Shown: positions 32,479 through 44,547 of the stretch, one piece after another
Layout: each line of letters opens with the position of its first letter
Numbering within the stretch: position 1 is the first letter of the stretch
Source of the DNA: Flabesymbios commensalis
Taxonomy: Eukaryota > Annelida > Polychaeta > Terebellida > Flabelligeridae
DNA length: 64,000 nt
Assembly (NCBI GenBank): GCA_964017125.1
Contig: OZ024914.1
Coordinates: 21,386,282-21,450,281 of the forward strand
Direction: 5' to 3'
Made by a program: the position numbers and the translations under genes
The notes under the pieces: generated by a model
Seen by the model: only the letters and a program-made list of their open reading frames with translations
What the model was told of the DNA's origin: nothing
Database searches by the model: none

Positions 32479-34924
32479 AAATGTTATGTTTATGTCACCT
32501 TTATTCACACATGGGCTTTTAAACTATACGGGGTCATGCGAATCAACAGAGAATGATTAAACTGTAGACGAGGGCTTTCAGTTACAGAACGCGACATTCC
32601 AACTCTGACTGACGGGGATGAAATATATATTTTTAAACCTCAATTTTCAGAGCGGGGACGGGCTCGGCCACGATAGATTGTAGTGTTAACCAGGTAGGAG
32701 AGCACAACCCCGTTTTAGCTGTGGGGGGGGGGGGGGGGTTCAAATTACATTATTTTAATAAAGCATGTCACACAATGTTAATTTTGAAGTAGTAAAAAAG
32801 TATGCAATTGCATAAAACACATCCATTATATTGTTCATATTACCACACCATGCACACTGGAGCCGGTTTTATTGACATTGCAACCGTGTGCTATCTAGGA
32901 GAAGTGTTAGATGAACGATACAATAACACGATGCGATAATCTATGCATTTCCTGGCCAACCAAGGAGTTATTGGGTAACAAGAACACGAAAACAAGAACA
33001 CGATGAAAGGGCTTTTGACATAATAGTGCAATTAAAAATATTGTCATCTGTATCCACTACAAGCCCCGTATTTCTGTTGCAATTCTCGACTAGTGGTGGA
33101 TGAAGAAAATTGCCTTGAAATGTTTAAAAAGTTTCATAAACATTCTCGTTCTTAAATCCTAGGTTTTAGGAAGCCAAGTTATTCTTCAGAAATGCAAAAT
33201 GATGTCTGGGTACATCGTGAGGGTTTCAATGGTTAAACAGATCACTCAATACAGTGATTTATCCCTCCTCATTATGCATTGTTTCCACACAGACTTATTT
33301 CACTGAAGCACGAGACGAAGGACTAGATTTCATCCTGTATTAATTAAGGTCCACCTAATAGTATTTTTAATAATGTGTTGTAGAAATGATGGTGGGTGTA
33401 TTCAGCGTTGATCTAAACCATGGCATGTGCAGACTCGCGAAAGTCCGTGTCCACTCCAAAGCAATTCACCAGGTGGCGTGCACTCGCTATCTCTGTAATA
33501 AGCGCGTTGCTTACTGGGTATTCCCAGTGGATCACTACTTGCTGTATATTCCTTAGATTAATTGTCTGATATTCAAAATGTGTGTTATGTACATAATATG
33601 CAATGCTGCTCCTGCAAAGACAGGAGCCTGGCTGTAACACAATATGATTATCATTGCAGTCATGATATGATAATGGCTTACTAGTAGTGCTTTAATAGTA
33701 ATATATTTATCATAGTTACCTGGTTACTGACATAGACATGAACTGATATTTGGCTTTGCACCACACAATAATTCTGTTTCATCTATGAGAATGAAAAGTT
33801 AACCTGTCATCAGGTCTACAATACAATACGGTCATTATTTGATATGACCTCACACAAGTTGTACCAAAAACTATATCTCAAACAATAATGTATGTAAATC
33901 TAACTTGGATCATCAGAGAATAAAGTAACGGTAACAAACATTATTTCTAAGAAAAGATGACTGAGAATTGATTAGCGGACGAATAGCAGAAAAGAGTACA
34001 CGTAGACGAACAGTACAGGAGAAATAGAAGAAATTACAAGAAAAATATAACGTGGCAGAAGAAGACGAAGAAAAAAAATATATATCATACAGTTTCACTA
34101 TTACCATTAACAGTGCTTAAATGCTATTTGACCATCAAAGCATCAAAGTTAATCTTTCTTGGGTTAAATCTGGAACTGTATGGTGTATGTGTATGTATGC
34201 CTGGACATGTATATTAGGGGTAGACGAGTTATTTTGTAGCGGGGATAATTTGACTTGAATCTTCTGTGATAAGTGGGGGATTAAAGTTTAATATTTTTGA
34301 TGTTATTTTGATACAAAATCGATATCACAATATTGTCTTGTACTCGGGTTTACAATACTATTGTCGGTTCAATGCTGGACTCTGGTGGCAGATAATTACA
34401 TTTGCGACGGTTGACATACATTGTACGTGTTAGCTATTGTTTTAAAATATAGGTCGGGCCATTATAAATGAATATGAATAATATAGAGGTATTTTCTGGT
34501 AATCCTAATAATATCGCACCTATACTAAATACGAATAATTTATAACACTGCTAGAAAGTGGCTAGTTATATCCCACCATAAAATAGGTAAATATGTTAAA
34601 CAGTAAAAAAAGTCATAGTTAAGAAACGGTGATTTAAAAATACTTTCCCCCACTCGAATCTCTCGAGACGTTTTTTGAGGTTATAGAAGAGATACTTATG
34701 AGCAAGAAACAACAGTTAGAAATTATATAACTATGTTGCAATTTGTAAGAGGTCTGGCCATTATTTCACACATAATGACCGTACTATTATGGCGCCCCAT
34801 TAGTTATCTCTGGCTCACTCCATGCACAAGCTGCATAACGCGTACGGATTGTCAATACCTACTTTTAATGGTAGAAACCATACAAGGCCGGGATGAAAAT
34901 AAATACGGTATTACCCCATGTGGG
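32479..34924. other. No gene recognised
   Basis: 2.4 kb of AT-rich DNA with a run of 16 G (about 32723-32738) and an AGAAG-rich patch (34010-34075). The 75-codon - strand frame at 33413-33640 reads like ordinary protein in its last third but has no motif I recognise and no clear exon borders. Confidence 0.5.
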
Positions 34925-35173
34925 TTAACCCTTTAACCGCCAAAGCATTCAATCTGAATTTTCACCCACTTGAAGTTGTGTCTCGCTAACGCGATCCACA
35001 ACTTCAAGTGAGTGAAAATTATTCAGATTTAACAAAATGGAGGTCAACTGTTTTCAAATATTGCTGATTGATGTCACATTTTATCTTTACCATGTTCAAA
35101 AGGTGGTACTAAATGTGCTAATGAAAAAAAATGAAAATCCGAATATATGCGGCACCGGCGGTTAAAGGGTTAA
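34925..35173. mobile_element. Family R inverted-repeat element, whole
   Basis: The 249-bp element runs TTAACCCTTTAACCGCC to GGCGGTTAAAGGGTTAA, so the terminal 17 bases are perfectly inverted. The central hairpin ACTTGAAGTTGTG/CACAACTTCAAGT is kept. It aligns with 29023-29270 over the full length. Confidence 0.9.
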
Positions 35174-35265
35174 ACGCTGCCCAAAATTACGGTAAAAAAG
35201 CGAAGGGCTACACGGACTCACACGGATAATGTACAACCAGTTGCTCTTTGTTTAACTCGCAACTC

Positions 35266-35600
35266 GACTAATGAGTTGACAACTAGATATATTGAATTTG
35301 ATAACTCGATATATTGAGTTATTAACTCGACATATTAAGTTAGGAACTAGATATATTGAACTTATAATTTCATAGGCTATACATGTATCGAGCTATACAC
35401 ATATAGAGTTAAGAAGTCGATATATTGAGTTAGCAACTCCATATATATATTGAATTATATATTGAATTGTCGGATCAATAAATGGAGTTGTCAACTCATT
35501 ATATTGAGAAAACTCAATATATCAAAAAAACTCAAAATTTTGAAATGGCAGCTCAATAGATCAGTTATCAACTCAACATAACGATTTATCAGCTGCCGCA
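35266..35600. repeat. Minisatellite of palindromic AACTCRATATATTGAGTT units
   Basis: About a dozen units of 24-30 bp, each built on AACTCGATATATTGAGTT or a variant that is nearly self-complementary, so neighbouring units can pair in either direction. Units decay toward the right. Confidence 0.85.
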
Positions 35601-36321
35601 ATTATCGACTAACTTGTAGTGGATGAAAATGACCCGAAATGGGTGGCAAATTAAAGAAAATTATGTCAATAATTACCACAGTTCGATGACAATTTGCGTT
35701 ATAAATCCCCTAGTTTTTAGGAATTGAATAATTCTTCAGAAATGCAAAATAATGCTTTGATACATAGTGAGGGCTTAAAGAGTTAATTTTTTTAATTTGG
35801 TAGGTAGGGAGGGGGTTTATCTGCCCCATTTTTTCACCTCATTCTGTATAATCACAAGGTCATTTTCATGTTCCCTACCTAGTAACCTCAATTAATAATA
35901 CAAATGTGCATGTACAAATAAATTTCACATTCGCGACGGGTGCTTTTATCGTCTGCCGAGGAAAAAAGCACCCGTGGCGAATTTCATGATAATTTTCGTG
36001 TGATCATGATAACATGTGTGTGTGTTCCGTATGTGTTAAAGGTCCACTTTGCCAAGTCACATGTCGGGTCTTCCTTTTATGTCGCACAGTTACCTGTTAT
36101 AGCCTGATGACATAAATATGCAATGCTTTTGTACAACTGCCTTTGTACGATGCCTCTGTACACACAAACGCGTCTCAGTTTTATGTCGTGCAATATTATA
36201 CCCTAAAATGACCGCGGATTATGTTGACGCAAACCAAAATAACCGGTTTTTTGGGATAATAGGCTATGAACAGGTTTCATATTTTTCTGCATTTTCTAGT
36301 TCAGTTCGTGGGAGTGGCAAT
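35601..36321. other. No gene; one hairpin at about 35931-35985
   Basis: TTCGCGACGGGTGCTTTT faces AAAAAGCACCCGTGGCGAA across a 14-base loop. The remaining sequence has no recognised feature. Confidence 0.6.
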
Positions 36322-36482
36322 ACCCAGCAAACACAAAACATTTGTATAACATTTATACAATGTTGGACCAACGTCGAAGACGTTGGGACGACATTGAGAC
36401 GACGTCCGTTTAATGTTGGCCCATCGTCCGCGATGCTGGCGCAACATCCACCGACATATGGGTATTCTGTCGTGTTTGCTTG
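36322..36482. mobile_element. Family P dimer, both ends present
   Basis: It starts CCCAGCAAACACAAAAC and ends GTCGTGTTTGCTTG. Two cores lie in tandem: TTGGACCAACGTCGAAGACG with TTGGGACGACAT, then TTGGCCCATCGTCCGCGATG with CTGGCGCAACAT. Dimers like this point to amplification within the element. Confidence 0.9.
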
Positions 36483-37497
36483 AGAGGATACACATGATCA
36501 ATGTTCTATCATTGGGAATAATTTAAGCAGTTTACCAGTCTGAATAAATTGATGAATGTTGTGGTTTCGCCATGTTCAGATGGACAGACGCTTACCAAAT
36601 CAGCCGGGAATAAACCACTTGTTTTAGAAAACAGCAGAATTATTCAGTACCTTGATATACTGCTTTATTCAATTACATTTTTCAACCTACCACTTCAAGT
36701 TTCCATTACTGCTGCGACTAAAAGAACAATTTAAATACCCATGTGAACCACATAATATCTACTACATGTAGCTCGCATTAACCATGGTAACCGTGGTCAC
36801 TGAACGTTGTGAAAATAGTGTGGATTTATATTATTAAATACTAGTTTTGTGAATACAGTATTAGCCTGTATTAATGTTTAGAGGAATTGATTTTTTGATG
36901 AAATCATTTTTCAATATCAAACTATATGAAGACAATAAGTAGCTATATGATGTGATTTTAGACTTCATTAATTTTACCATCAGGGTGATATGGTAGCGGA
37001 AACATAAAACGATCCATATAATTATATCATGTTGTGAGACAGTATTGCTAAACCCATCATAATCTAGATAATCTCAGTCGTAGATCCAGATCAAATAAAC
37101 CTGGCTAGAAATAATGTATTACTGTCACGACCAGTTGTTAACTATTGTGTATCATTCTGATATGCCGTGCGAAGCTGGCAGGATTTTTTATAGGCGTGTC
37201 GTCCTCTCCTAGGCCGTGAATTGACGTATTTGTCCGAAAAATGTCCATAACTGTTTAATGACTGTGCGATCTTTGAGCTGAGCATGCGGGCATGTAGTTA
37301 ACTGAAAAGCTACTGATTAAAAAAAAACTATTTTTGACCTGATTATTCGACCGGAAGTCTTATTTATGAACGTCCAAAGAAATGTTCCACGATTTTGTAC
37401 GCGGTCAATCTGTGGCTGAAACCTGTTTCAGCCACTGGGGCTAGGTTTTTTAAATTTACATAATGGACATTGCCTTTAGGCGAATGACAGGTCACTA
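36483..37497. other. No gene recognised
   Basis: AT-rich DNA upstream of the duplicated SLC5 exon. CTGTGGCTGAAACCTGTTTC followed by AGCCAC near 37420 is a short inverted repeat. Confidence 0.5.
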
Positions 37498-37631
37498 TTT
37501 TAGTGCGAGTAAACAACTATTGTCCTTTGGCTTTGTAGAGCAGACCATCACCTGGATGTGCACTTACACAACACATCTGAATAAAAAAACACTACATTGG
37601 TCGTTTTTTTTACAGATTCGCTAGCTTAAAC

Positions 37632-37910
37632 ATGGATGCGGTTTGGGATTATTTAGTTTTTGTCGCGGTTCTTGGAGTATCATCAAAGGACTGCATTATG
37701 CATGGCTGGGAAGAAAAGGCGTTTCTGCTGACGATTTTTTACTAGCGATTCGTAACATGTCCATCCTGCCAGTCAGCATGTCACTCTTGATAAGCTTCAT
37801 TTCTGCCACTCACATATTGGGAAGTGCTTCAGAGGTTTATAGATTTAAGGGGGTGGGGACATATGTTTCATCCAGTCTACTTCCAAATTGAGCTGCCCAG
37901 CATGTTTCAG
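37632..37910 (+). pseudogene. Decayed duplicate of the SLC5 first coding exon
   Basis: The DNA matches the exon at 44914-45252 closely: MDAVWDYLVFVAVLGV at the start, and later GVSADDFLLAIRNMSILPVS and MSLLISFISATHILG in a shifted frame. Relative to the good copy it lacks 4 bases after GVLGV (frame lost) and about 45 bases after EVYRF. The donor is still GT (GTGAAC). Homology extends about 130 bp upstream of the ATG (from about 37498, pairing with 44765) and slightly past the donor, so a genomic segment was duplicated rather than an mRNA copied back. No later SLC5 exon follows before the next copy. Confidence 0.88.
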
Positions 37911-37999
37911 GTGAACATTGAAATTATTGTTCTTTATATATATTTTAAAGTATTTCAAAGTATCAATTAAATTATTTTATTTATATAATTGTATTTCTA

Positions 38000-38362
38000 T
38001 TTTTCTTTAGAGATAGACGTAAGTACACTTTTATATTGTATAGTGTGTAGTTTCTCACCTGATGGAACTAACACGACATATGAGGTATCGTTGTGACCAG
38101 CTGCATTCCTAGAATCCGAAAGAACATTCATGGGACAATGACGGAGTTTACCATCCGGTGCCTTAATACCATCTGTCCAGGCACCCATAAACCGTCAGGT
38201 GGTTGTGAATCCGTCACCATGAGTAATACCAGTGTTTTAAATCCGCGACGCTTACAAAAAGGGGTAACAAAGTGGTTTATTTCTTCACCTTTGTCCGACG
38301 TTTCCACAAGAAAACAACAGCTAACAAGTTATCAGGTTGTGGCCCATTTAGGCACTTCATAA
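38000..38362 (-). other. Coding-like segment of unknown identity
   Basis: On the - strand the frame ending at 37997 reads GAWTDGIKAPDGKLRHCPMN, VLSDSRNAAGHNDTSYVVLV and PSGEKLHTIQYKS. Upstream another frame reads TSDKGEEINHFVTPFCKRRG and FKTLVLLMVTDSQPPDG. The GC content is above that of the flanks and the residues look like a globular protein, but I do not recognise a family, and the two parts are out of frame. It may be a decayed exon or an element-derived fragment. Confidence 0.25.
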
Positions 38363-38569
38363 TAGGAATAAGTTATTCTCAACTATCACAAAACTGTTAA
38401 TAGTGCATGCATCTATTCTATTTTGGAAAGTCATATATGATGGATGTTTTGGGCTAGCTCATTCGAAGTCCAATGATTAACAATAAGAAATAAAATAATG
38501 ACTCATCAATAGCATCATTATGCAAAGTGGCCATGTGAACAAAAACATCTATAATACAATCGTATCTGA

Positions 38570-39330
38570 TCCTTATCAACTTGATCTGTCAGCATATATC
38601 TATCACACTTCTCTACACTTGTCATCCCCGTATCAACTTGATGTGTCATCATACTTAGTATGTGTCTATCCATGCATTGTTACCTCCCTATCAACTTGAT
38701 CTGTCATCATATGTGTCAATCCCACATATCCACCTTTGTCATATTTTTACTTTATTAATACTTTGATATGTCATTATGTGTTTATATCCTACCTCTCTAC
38801 CCTTGTCACCTTCTTATCAACTTGGTCGATCATCATATGTGTCGATTCCATATATATATATATATATTTGTCACCTTCTTATCAACTGCATATAAGATTA
38901 TAGTTATATGTCTATCCTTTTGCACCTCCTGTTAAACTTGAATCTATCATAATAATAGTATGTCGCAATTATCTACCCTTGTCACCTTCATATCAACTTG
39001 ATCTGTCATCATAAGTATGTGTCCATCCCACCTCTCGACCCCTTTCACTCCCATTTATTTTAAATTTGGCATCATACGTATTTGTCCATTGAAATTCCCC
39101 AGTGTGTTTATTGCCGATTCCGGTTTAATCAGTCACAATACCTTCACTTCATATATATCTTGATTTATTACTCTTGGCATGTTGATATGTCTTCAAGTAG
39201 GTCAAACCACCTCCATAACATGTTTTCTCCAATACATACTAGATCAGTCTTCCTAATTTTGGCTATCCGATATTTATCACCTGGAATTGGCATATTTATT
39301 TCCCACCCCACCCTGTGCTACTACCACGAC
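38570..39330. repeat. Diverged minisatellite, unit about 65-80 bp
   Basis: Recurrent phrases are TATCAACTTGATCTGTCATC, ATATGTGTCTATCCCACC and TCTCTACCCTTGTCACC. About eight units can be followed, the last ones (after 39080) only weakly. The open frame at 39082-39339 is in the degenerate end and is not called. Confidence 0.8.
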
Positions 39331-39560
39331 CATAAATGATCGATAAAATATTGTTATCATGCTCGTCCGTCCAATAAATCTACCATTCTCGCACTGAATA
39401 CGAGACGTATGGTGAGATCAGTAGATCTTGAACTCTCTCCTAAACGCTTTATTTCACTGATCTCAGCACTCGTCACAACATCAGGACCTCGCCTAAAGGC
39501 TCAGGCTTGATGTGATGACTTGTGCTGAGATGAGCCCATATCGCCTTCCCAATAATGCCG
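39331..39560. repeat. Imperfect hairpin around 39456-39535
   Basis: TGATCTCAGCACTCGTCACA followed by ACATCAGG faces CTTGATGTGATGAC followed by TTGTGCTGAGAT. The loop holds CCTCGCCTAAAGGCTCAGG. An outer GAGATCAGTAG near 39414 may belong to the same element. Confidence 0.7.
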
Positions 39561-40493
39561 TATGCTTATATTATCATTTAAAATATATTAATTGCAAATT
39601 AATCAAATGCGCAGGGGTATATTTATCAGTTAAGCAATTATAACAGTACTTGAACGCAGCGGTATTTTTCATTTATTTGAAGCTGTCAATAATGAATAAT
39701 GTGGTACTTAAAATAATTATTTTATACACAAGTTTATTCTGTGAAACTCAATGACCTCGACCTCCTTTGTTTTCACCAAGCAGGCTAATACAATAAAGTA
39801 TGGAGGAGGGTTCTTATATAACCTTGTTTCACCGAGTGACGTCACTGCGTTTCACAGAATAGCTTGATAAAAAGTTCCAGATGATTAATGCGGCACTTAA
39901 AATATTTTTTTACACGAGTGTACTGATACATAAAATGTTCTTTAATTTAAAATGGCAAGAACAGCTAGTCTACCTAATTTATCTTATTTTAAGTGTGATG
40001 AAGATACGAAACCTGTGACGGAGTGATCAAAAATCGTCAAAAGCAGTTATTTAGGTGTCCTTATCATGTTAATATCGATACTGCGAATAATATATTCTAA
40101 ATTACTTAAACTTTACATAGGCCTACAGTGTAGGCCTATGTAAATAAAAGCATGTGGTTTCATCTAAGAAAAATGCCCGCCAACTCGGGTACTGTCTTCG
40201 TTGTCACAACAGCATTGGCGTGTTTTGAGTTGGGGTTCTAAGTTTGAAAACAGTTTTAATATATGCATATAAATCAAATATTTAATTTGTTTCCATAATT
40301 AGGAGTAACATACACAGCACCACTTTTTCGTTCCTATAAATCTAAACGCAGTACAGTATGGGATCTCGGTCACGACTCGATCACGACTTCTTAACGGTGT
40401 CTTAAATCTTAGTCATACATACCTGTATATGTGACAGGTCACTCACTGTATAGTGAAACATATTCATGTTTTTTGTAGTTAGGTCTACATCTT
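39561..40493. other. No gene recognised
   Basis: AT-rich. AGGCCTACAGTGTAGGCCT (40120-40138) is a short palindrome. Confidence 0.5.
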
Positions 40494-40496
40494 CAC

Positions 40497-40822
40497 TGGG
40501 GCGAAACTGAATTAGCTAACGCCGGCGTTAGCCTATCCAAGATGGATGCACCGAAAGTGGGTCAGATTTCTGCTCTTTTGAGGTATTTTATCACAATTTT
40601 CGGGCTAGCCATTCACCAACCGTATGTATTTGAATGTAAGGGATATTAGGGAGAAGCGGGTTTGTTAAAAACGTAAGAGTTCGATAAATTTGACATTCGA
40701 AAAAAAACGCGTAAAGATTGACTAACGCGATGTCGGGGATTGACTAACGGGAATTGTAGTTTGTTCAAAGATTGACTAACGCTTTGTGAGATTAGATAAC
40801 GCATCAAAAGATTAGATAACGC
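40497..40822 (+). repeat. Left terminal inverted repeat with subterminal motif array
   Basis: Outer part: an 18-bp perfect palindrome, GCTAACGCCGGCGTTAGC (40515-40532). Then CTATCCAAGATGGATGCACC, TATTTTATCACAATTTTCGG and GTTAAAAACGTAAGAGTTCG, all matched in the right arm. Inner part: five spaced motifs, GATTGACTAACGC (40716), GATTGACTAACGG (40738), GATTGACTAACGC (40770), GATTAGATAACGC (40790 and 40810). Regular spacing of 20-32 bp looks like binding sites for a mobilising protein. Confidence 0.88.
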
Positions 40823-42059
40823 TGACGCTATAGTAGCTGTTGCAGGCCTAGTATTGATTTATACCTCACTATTATTTTTATTATTAGGCCTACTACTTGC
40901 CATCTTCATTCAACGTGTGCGGTATAATTCATGTCCGGGAAACATGTACATCATCCCTTCAAAGGTTTTTGACTAGCTTTCTACATAGATGGTGAGAGTG
41001 GTTGTTGCTTCATTAGTTAACTAGTAGCTGGCAGCATTATGTGTTCTATGATAGAAACATGACCTGTCTTCGTCAGTTCTAGTCCTATCTGTTGTGTCTT
41101 CAACTAAACCTACAATACCCAAATTGACAGGGGTGAAGTTATATAATTTAATAAATATTAACTATGACATAAATATTGGAAGCATTTTTCCATGTAGGCT
41201 ATATGATGTAGCCACTATATGCAAGCCTAGTCGTTGATGGGGCAAAGGCCTATAGAACTTACATGTGTCGGCCCTAAATGCTGACACAACATCGTTTGTA
41301 GCTAACATCGTTTGTAGTTTTTCCATCGTTTTGTTTTCAATATCTTACCCGATGTCAATACACCTACCAAAATGAAGTCGGATTGATCACTAGCGCCGCA
41401 TATATATATATTCCAAAATATTACCTGAAAAAACATTTCGTTTTTTTCATTTTACAATTAATGTTAAAATATTCTTTTGACATTATGCCTATATTTGAAT
41501 AATGGCAGCACAATAGTTAAAGTTAATCTAGTAACAATAATTACTTGGCAAAAAAGGCCTGTTCCACCATGTACTAGACTATTTGCTTGACCTTCTACCC
41601 CCTAGGTTCCCCTAGCCTAATATGCTTGGTTACAGTAACTGTTAGGCATCAGATCATAGCATAGCCATAGACTATATATAGAACTGCATAGTAGCCTATT
41701 ATAGAGTGATTGCACAGCATATCAATGCAAAGGATACAGATTATAAATTATATGACATCAAACACGACAAAATTCCACATTGACTTCCCGACCATATTTT
41801 TATGTAAATATGATCAAAATGTTGTCAAAATGTATTTATTTCAGCAGTACTATGTTATTTTACAGACAATTTTGTCAATTGGATAGTTTAATTAATCAAT
41901 AGAACAAGAAAGTTTTTTTGTGAAAAAAATATAAATGATTTTTTAGAATTACTATAAAATCTGCTGAAAGAACTGTGAACGATGAAGCAACCATAAACAA
42001 TATTAAAATTAAAAGATTGTATTTGTGATCAAACAAGGAGGTTGTTCAATGCTAAGATT

Positions 42060-43830
42060 CATTTTTGTTGAATTAAAAAAGTATGCTAACGTGAAGTGTC
42101 TGTTGAGATTTTGTTAATGTCACGCTAGCAACAGTGTTACTAGAAGCCACTTCGCTGGCTAGAATTTGTCTGCACCCACTCAGAATTTCTTTTTTGTATT
42201 GTTGGTTTTAAATTATTGCGTTGTAGAATGGCTAAAATAACTGTATTTTGATGGTTTGCAATAAACAGCAACATCTAACGTGACAGAAGTCAAGACACTT
42301 TACATCTGACGAATGTCAAAGATACATCGTATTATACTAATACAGAAATATAACTAAAAGTAAAATATATTTTAAAGCTAAGTGTGTTTTTCGTTGCATT
42401 TAAGTCATGCTAATGTGACGTTTATTTTGACATGTTTCTAGTGGCACTTGAGCAACAGTGCTAATAGAAGTCGCATCCTTGTCCAGAATTTATATGCACA
42501 CAGCCAGAAATATTTACTTGAATGGCGGATTTCAGATTGTTGCATTGTAATGGCTACGAGATTTTATTTTTGCTGTTTGGAATAAACATCAAGTGCTAAC
42601 GTAGCAGATGCCAATGGCATCCCAAATTATTATGTTGTTAATATAAAGAACCTTTTCCAACCACTCATATAATACTGGATATGTGTAAACACAATTGGAC
42701 TAAACACAAATCTTTGGATTTCATATTTGGACACCTTATTTTTGAGGGATGAGAAGAAGGATATCACTTACCCTATAAATAACACTGTCACGTTAACAGT
42801 TCCAGTGTCACACAAAGTGTCACATTTATATATGAATAGGGCAAAGGGCATGTCACAATAAACTAATATGTGTCAAGTATATCGTCACATTAACAACAAA
42901 GGTGTTCAAAATTATCTCACGTTAATACATATTTACGACTGTTGTGGATCATATACAAATGCAGCCTATGTTCAGTGAATTCTGTGAATAGACCATGCAT
43001 ATTATTATGCACAGCATCATAGTGTTTTAATATTTAATTGCACACCTAATATTATGTTTACAGTACTGTACCATGCTAACGTTACAGCTATAATAACACC
43101 TGCCTTATTTGACCATAAAAAATCAAAGCAGGTAATTTCCACTAACCTGCAACTTTCATTTCCCCATTTTTCCACCCATTTTTCCGGCACCTTGCATTGA
43201 TGGTATATGTAGGTAGTCAGAAAATAATAATCTTGTTCATATCTCAAAGCCCTTATGATACCTGAACGAATTTAGGGACTTGACACTGTCACGATAGCAT
43301 TGTAAGATATGCCATTTCTTCTTCTTAAATGCATATTCCACAACTATATATAAAAAGATGGCATGTTTATATCAAAGTATGCTACACTTTCAGACACATT
43401 GGAAACATTTGTTCAGTGTGATTCTGAGTTTTACCTTGGTGCTAACGTGACGAAATACATTGACACTCATGTCTTTTTTTTGCTCACCTGTGAACAGCTG
43501 GAACAAAATTGTGATTCTAACATGCACATTTTTTTAAGAAACATTTTTACACGAAAATCGATATATAAAAAAAAGATCTTACAATGCCATGGTGCTGTAA
43601 AATTTAATTCTTAACAACATCTTAATTTCAGAAACGCAAATAGACACTTTTTTGTGTTTTTTCTAAATCAAATCCGATTTGAGTGTCGCATAAGCACAAA
43701 ACTTGGCCTACTATGTCTCCGTCCATCACTGAATGGATGCAACATAACACACATTAGAGGAGATAGCATCATAGAAGTCTATAACAGATTTAACAATGTT
43801 AACGTCATATTGGCACTATATCGTGTTTTA
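42060..43830. repeat. Internal motif field of the 4-kb element
   Basis: GCTAACGTGA or a variant occurs near 42085, 42408, 42593, 43072 and 43437, and the reverse form (GTCACGTTAAC type) near 42114, 42786, 42882 and 42917, with GTTAACGTCA near 43798. Two stretches, 42085-42320 and 42406-42620, are diverged tandem copies about 320 bp apart, sharing CAACAGTG-TA-TAGAAG, CCAGAATTT-TATGCAC and GCATTGTA-ATGGCTA. The motif is related to the CTAACG of the terminal palindrome. Confidence 0.7.
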
Positions 43831-44181
43831 TGTCATATGTAGCTTAGATGATACGTTCTCTACAGATCTCTACCTCTATGTACATTGATTGTCTGTATTA
43901 AGTCTTCAGTCACTGCCTGTCATGTCCTGTGAAGACAATATTTGAAATGGTAGGCCTATGACACAATGGACCCTACAGAGAAGTCAATTATATATCTGAC
44001 AATAACATACAGGATAAATCATAGGCCTACTTAAGTCAATAATACGGACCAAGTCTACTGTCTATATATAGTCTACTATTTGATGTTAATACCTAGTTAA
44101 TTTTAAACAATATACCTAGTTATTTCTTAGAAAAATCACCATGCATATACCTATTATATGTATTCAGGAATTGGATTATGT

Positions 44182-44484
44182 GCGTTATCTAATCCTAGGG
44201 TACGTTAGTCAATCTCATTCATCCCGTTAGTCAATCTTTGTATTATTTATAAAATGAGTTAGTCAATCTTTATGCGTTTTTTTGGATGTCAAATTCACCG
44301 AACTCTTACGTTTTTAACAAACCCCGATACTCCCTAAATATCCCTTACATACATATAAATACGGTGGGTGAATGGCTTATCCGAAAATTGTGATAAAATA
44401 CCTTAAAAGAGAAGAATAATGACTTACCCACTTTCGGTGCATCCATATTGGATAGGCTAACGCCGGCGTTAGCGAATCCAGTTT
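44182..44484 (-). repeat. Right terminal inverted repeat with subterminal motif array
   Basis: It mirrors the left arm: GCGTTATCTAATC (44182), then CGTTAGTCAATC (44203 and 44225) and GTTAGTCAATC (44258), then CGAACTCTTACGTTTTTAAC. GCTAACGCCGGCGTTAGC lies at 44456-44473, just inside the end. Compared with the left arm it has one fewer GATTAGATAACGC motif. Confidence 0.88.
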
Positions 44485-44547
44485 CGCCCATGTGATCTCA
44501 GTGCCACAAACGTTAACAAAATGCTGCAGCAATGCTAAACTATATCC

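Larger units (their letters stand above)
40497..44484. mobile_element. 4-kb long-terminal-inverted-repeat DNA element, type unknown
   Basis: The left end GGGGCGAAACTGAATTAGC and the right end (opposite strand) GGGCGAAACTGGATTCGC start inverted repeats of about 330 bp (40497-40822 and 44182-44484), roughly 80-85 percent identical. The interior has no long reading frame: the best are 76 and 83 codons and show no domain. It does hold a diverged 320-bp tandem repeat and many GCTAACGTGAC motifs. No target duplication is evident. Length and structure suggest a large non-autonomous element, or one whose protein I cannot recognise. It separates the duplicated SLC5 first exons. Confidence 0.85.

Noticed and set aside
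36118-36483. 121-codon + strand frame
   Set aside because: Its second half is the family P dimer and the first half has no motif.
40497-44484. Polinton or other capsid-bearing element because of long inverted ends
   Set aside because: Far too short, and no polymerase, integrase or capsid-like reading frame is present.
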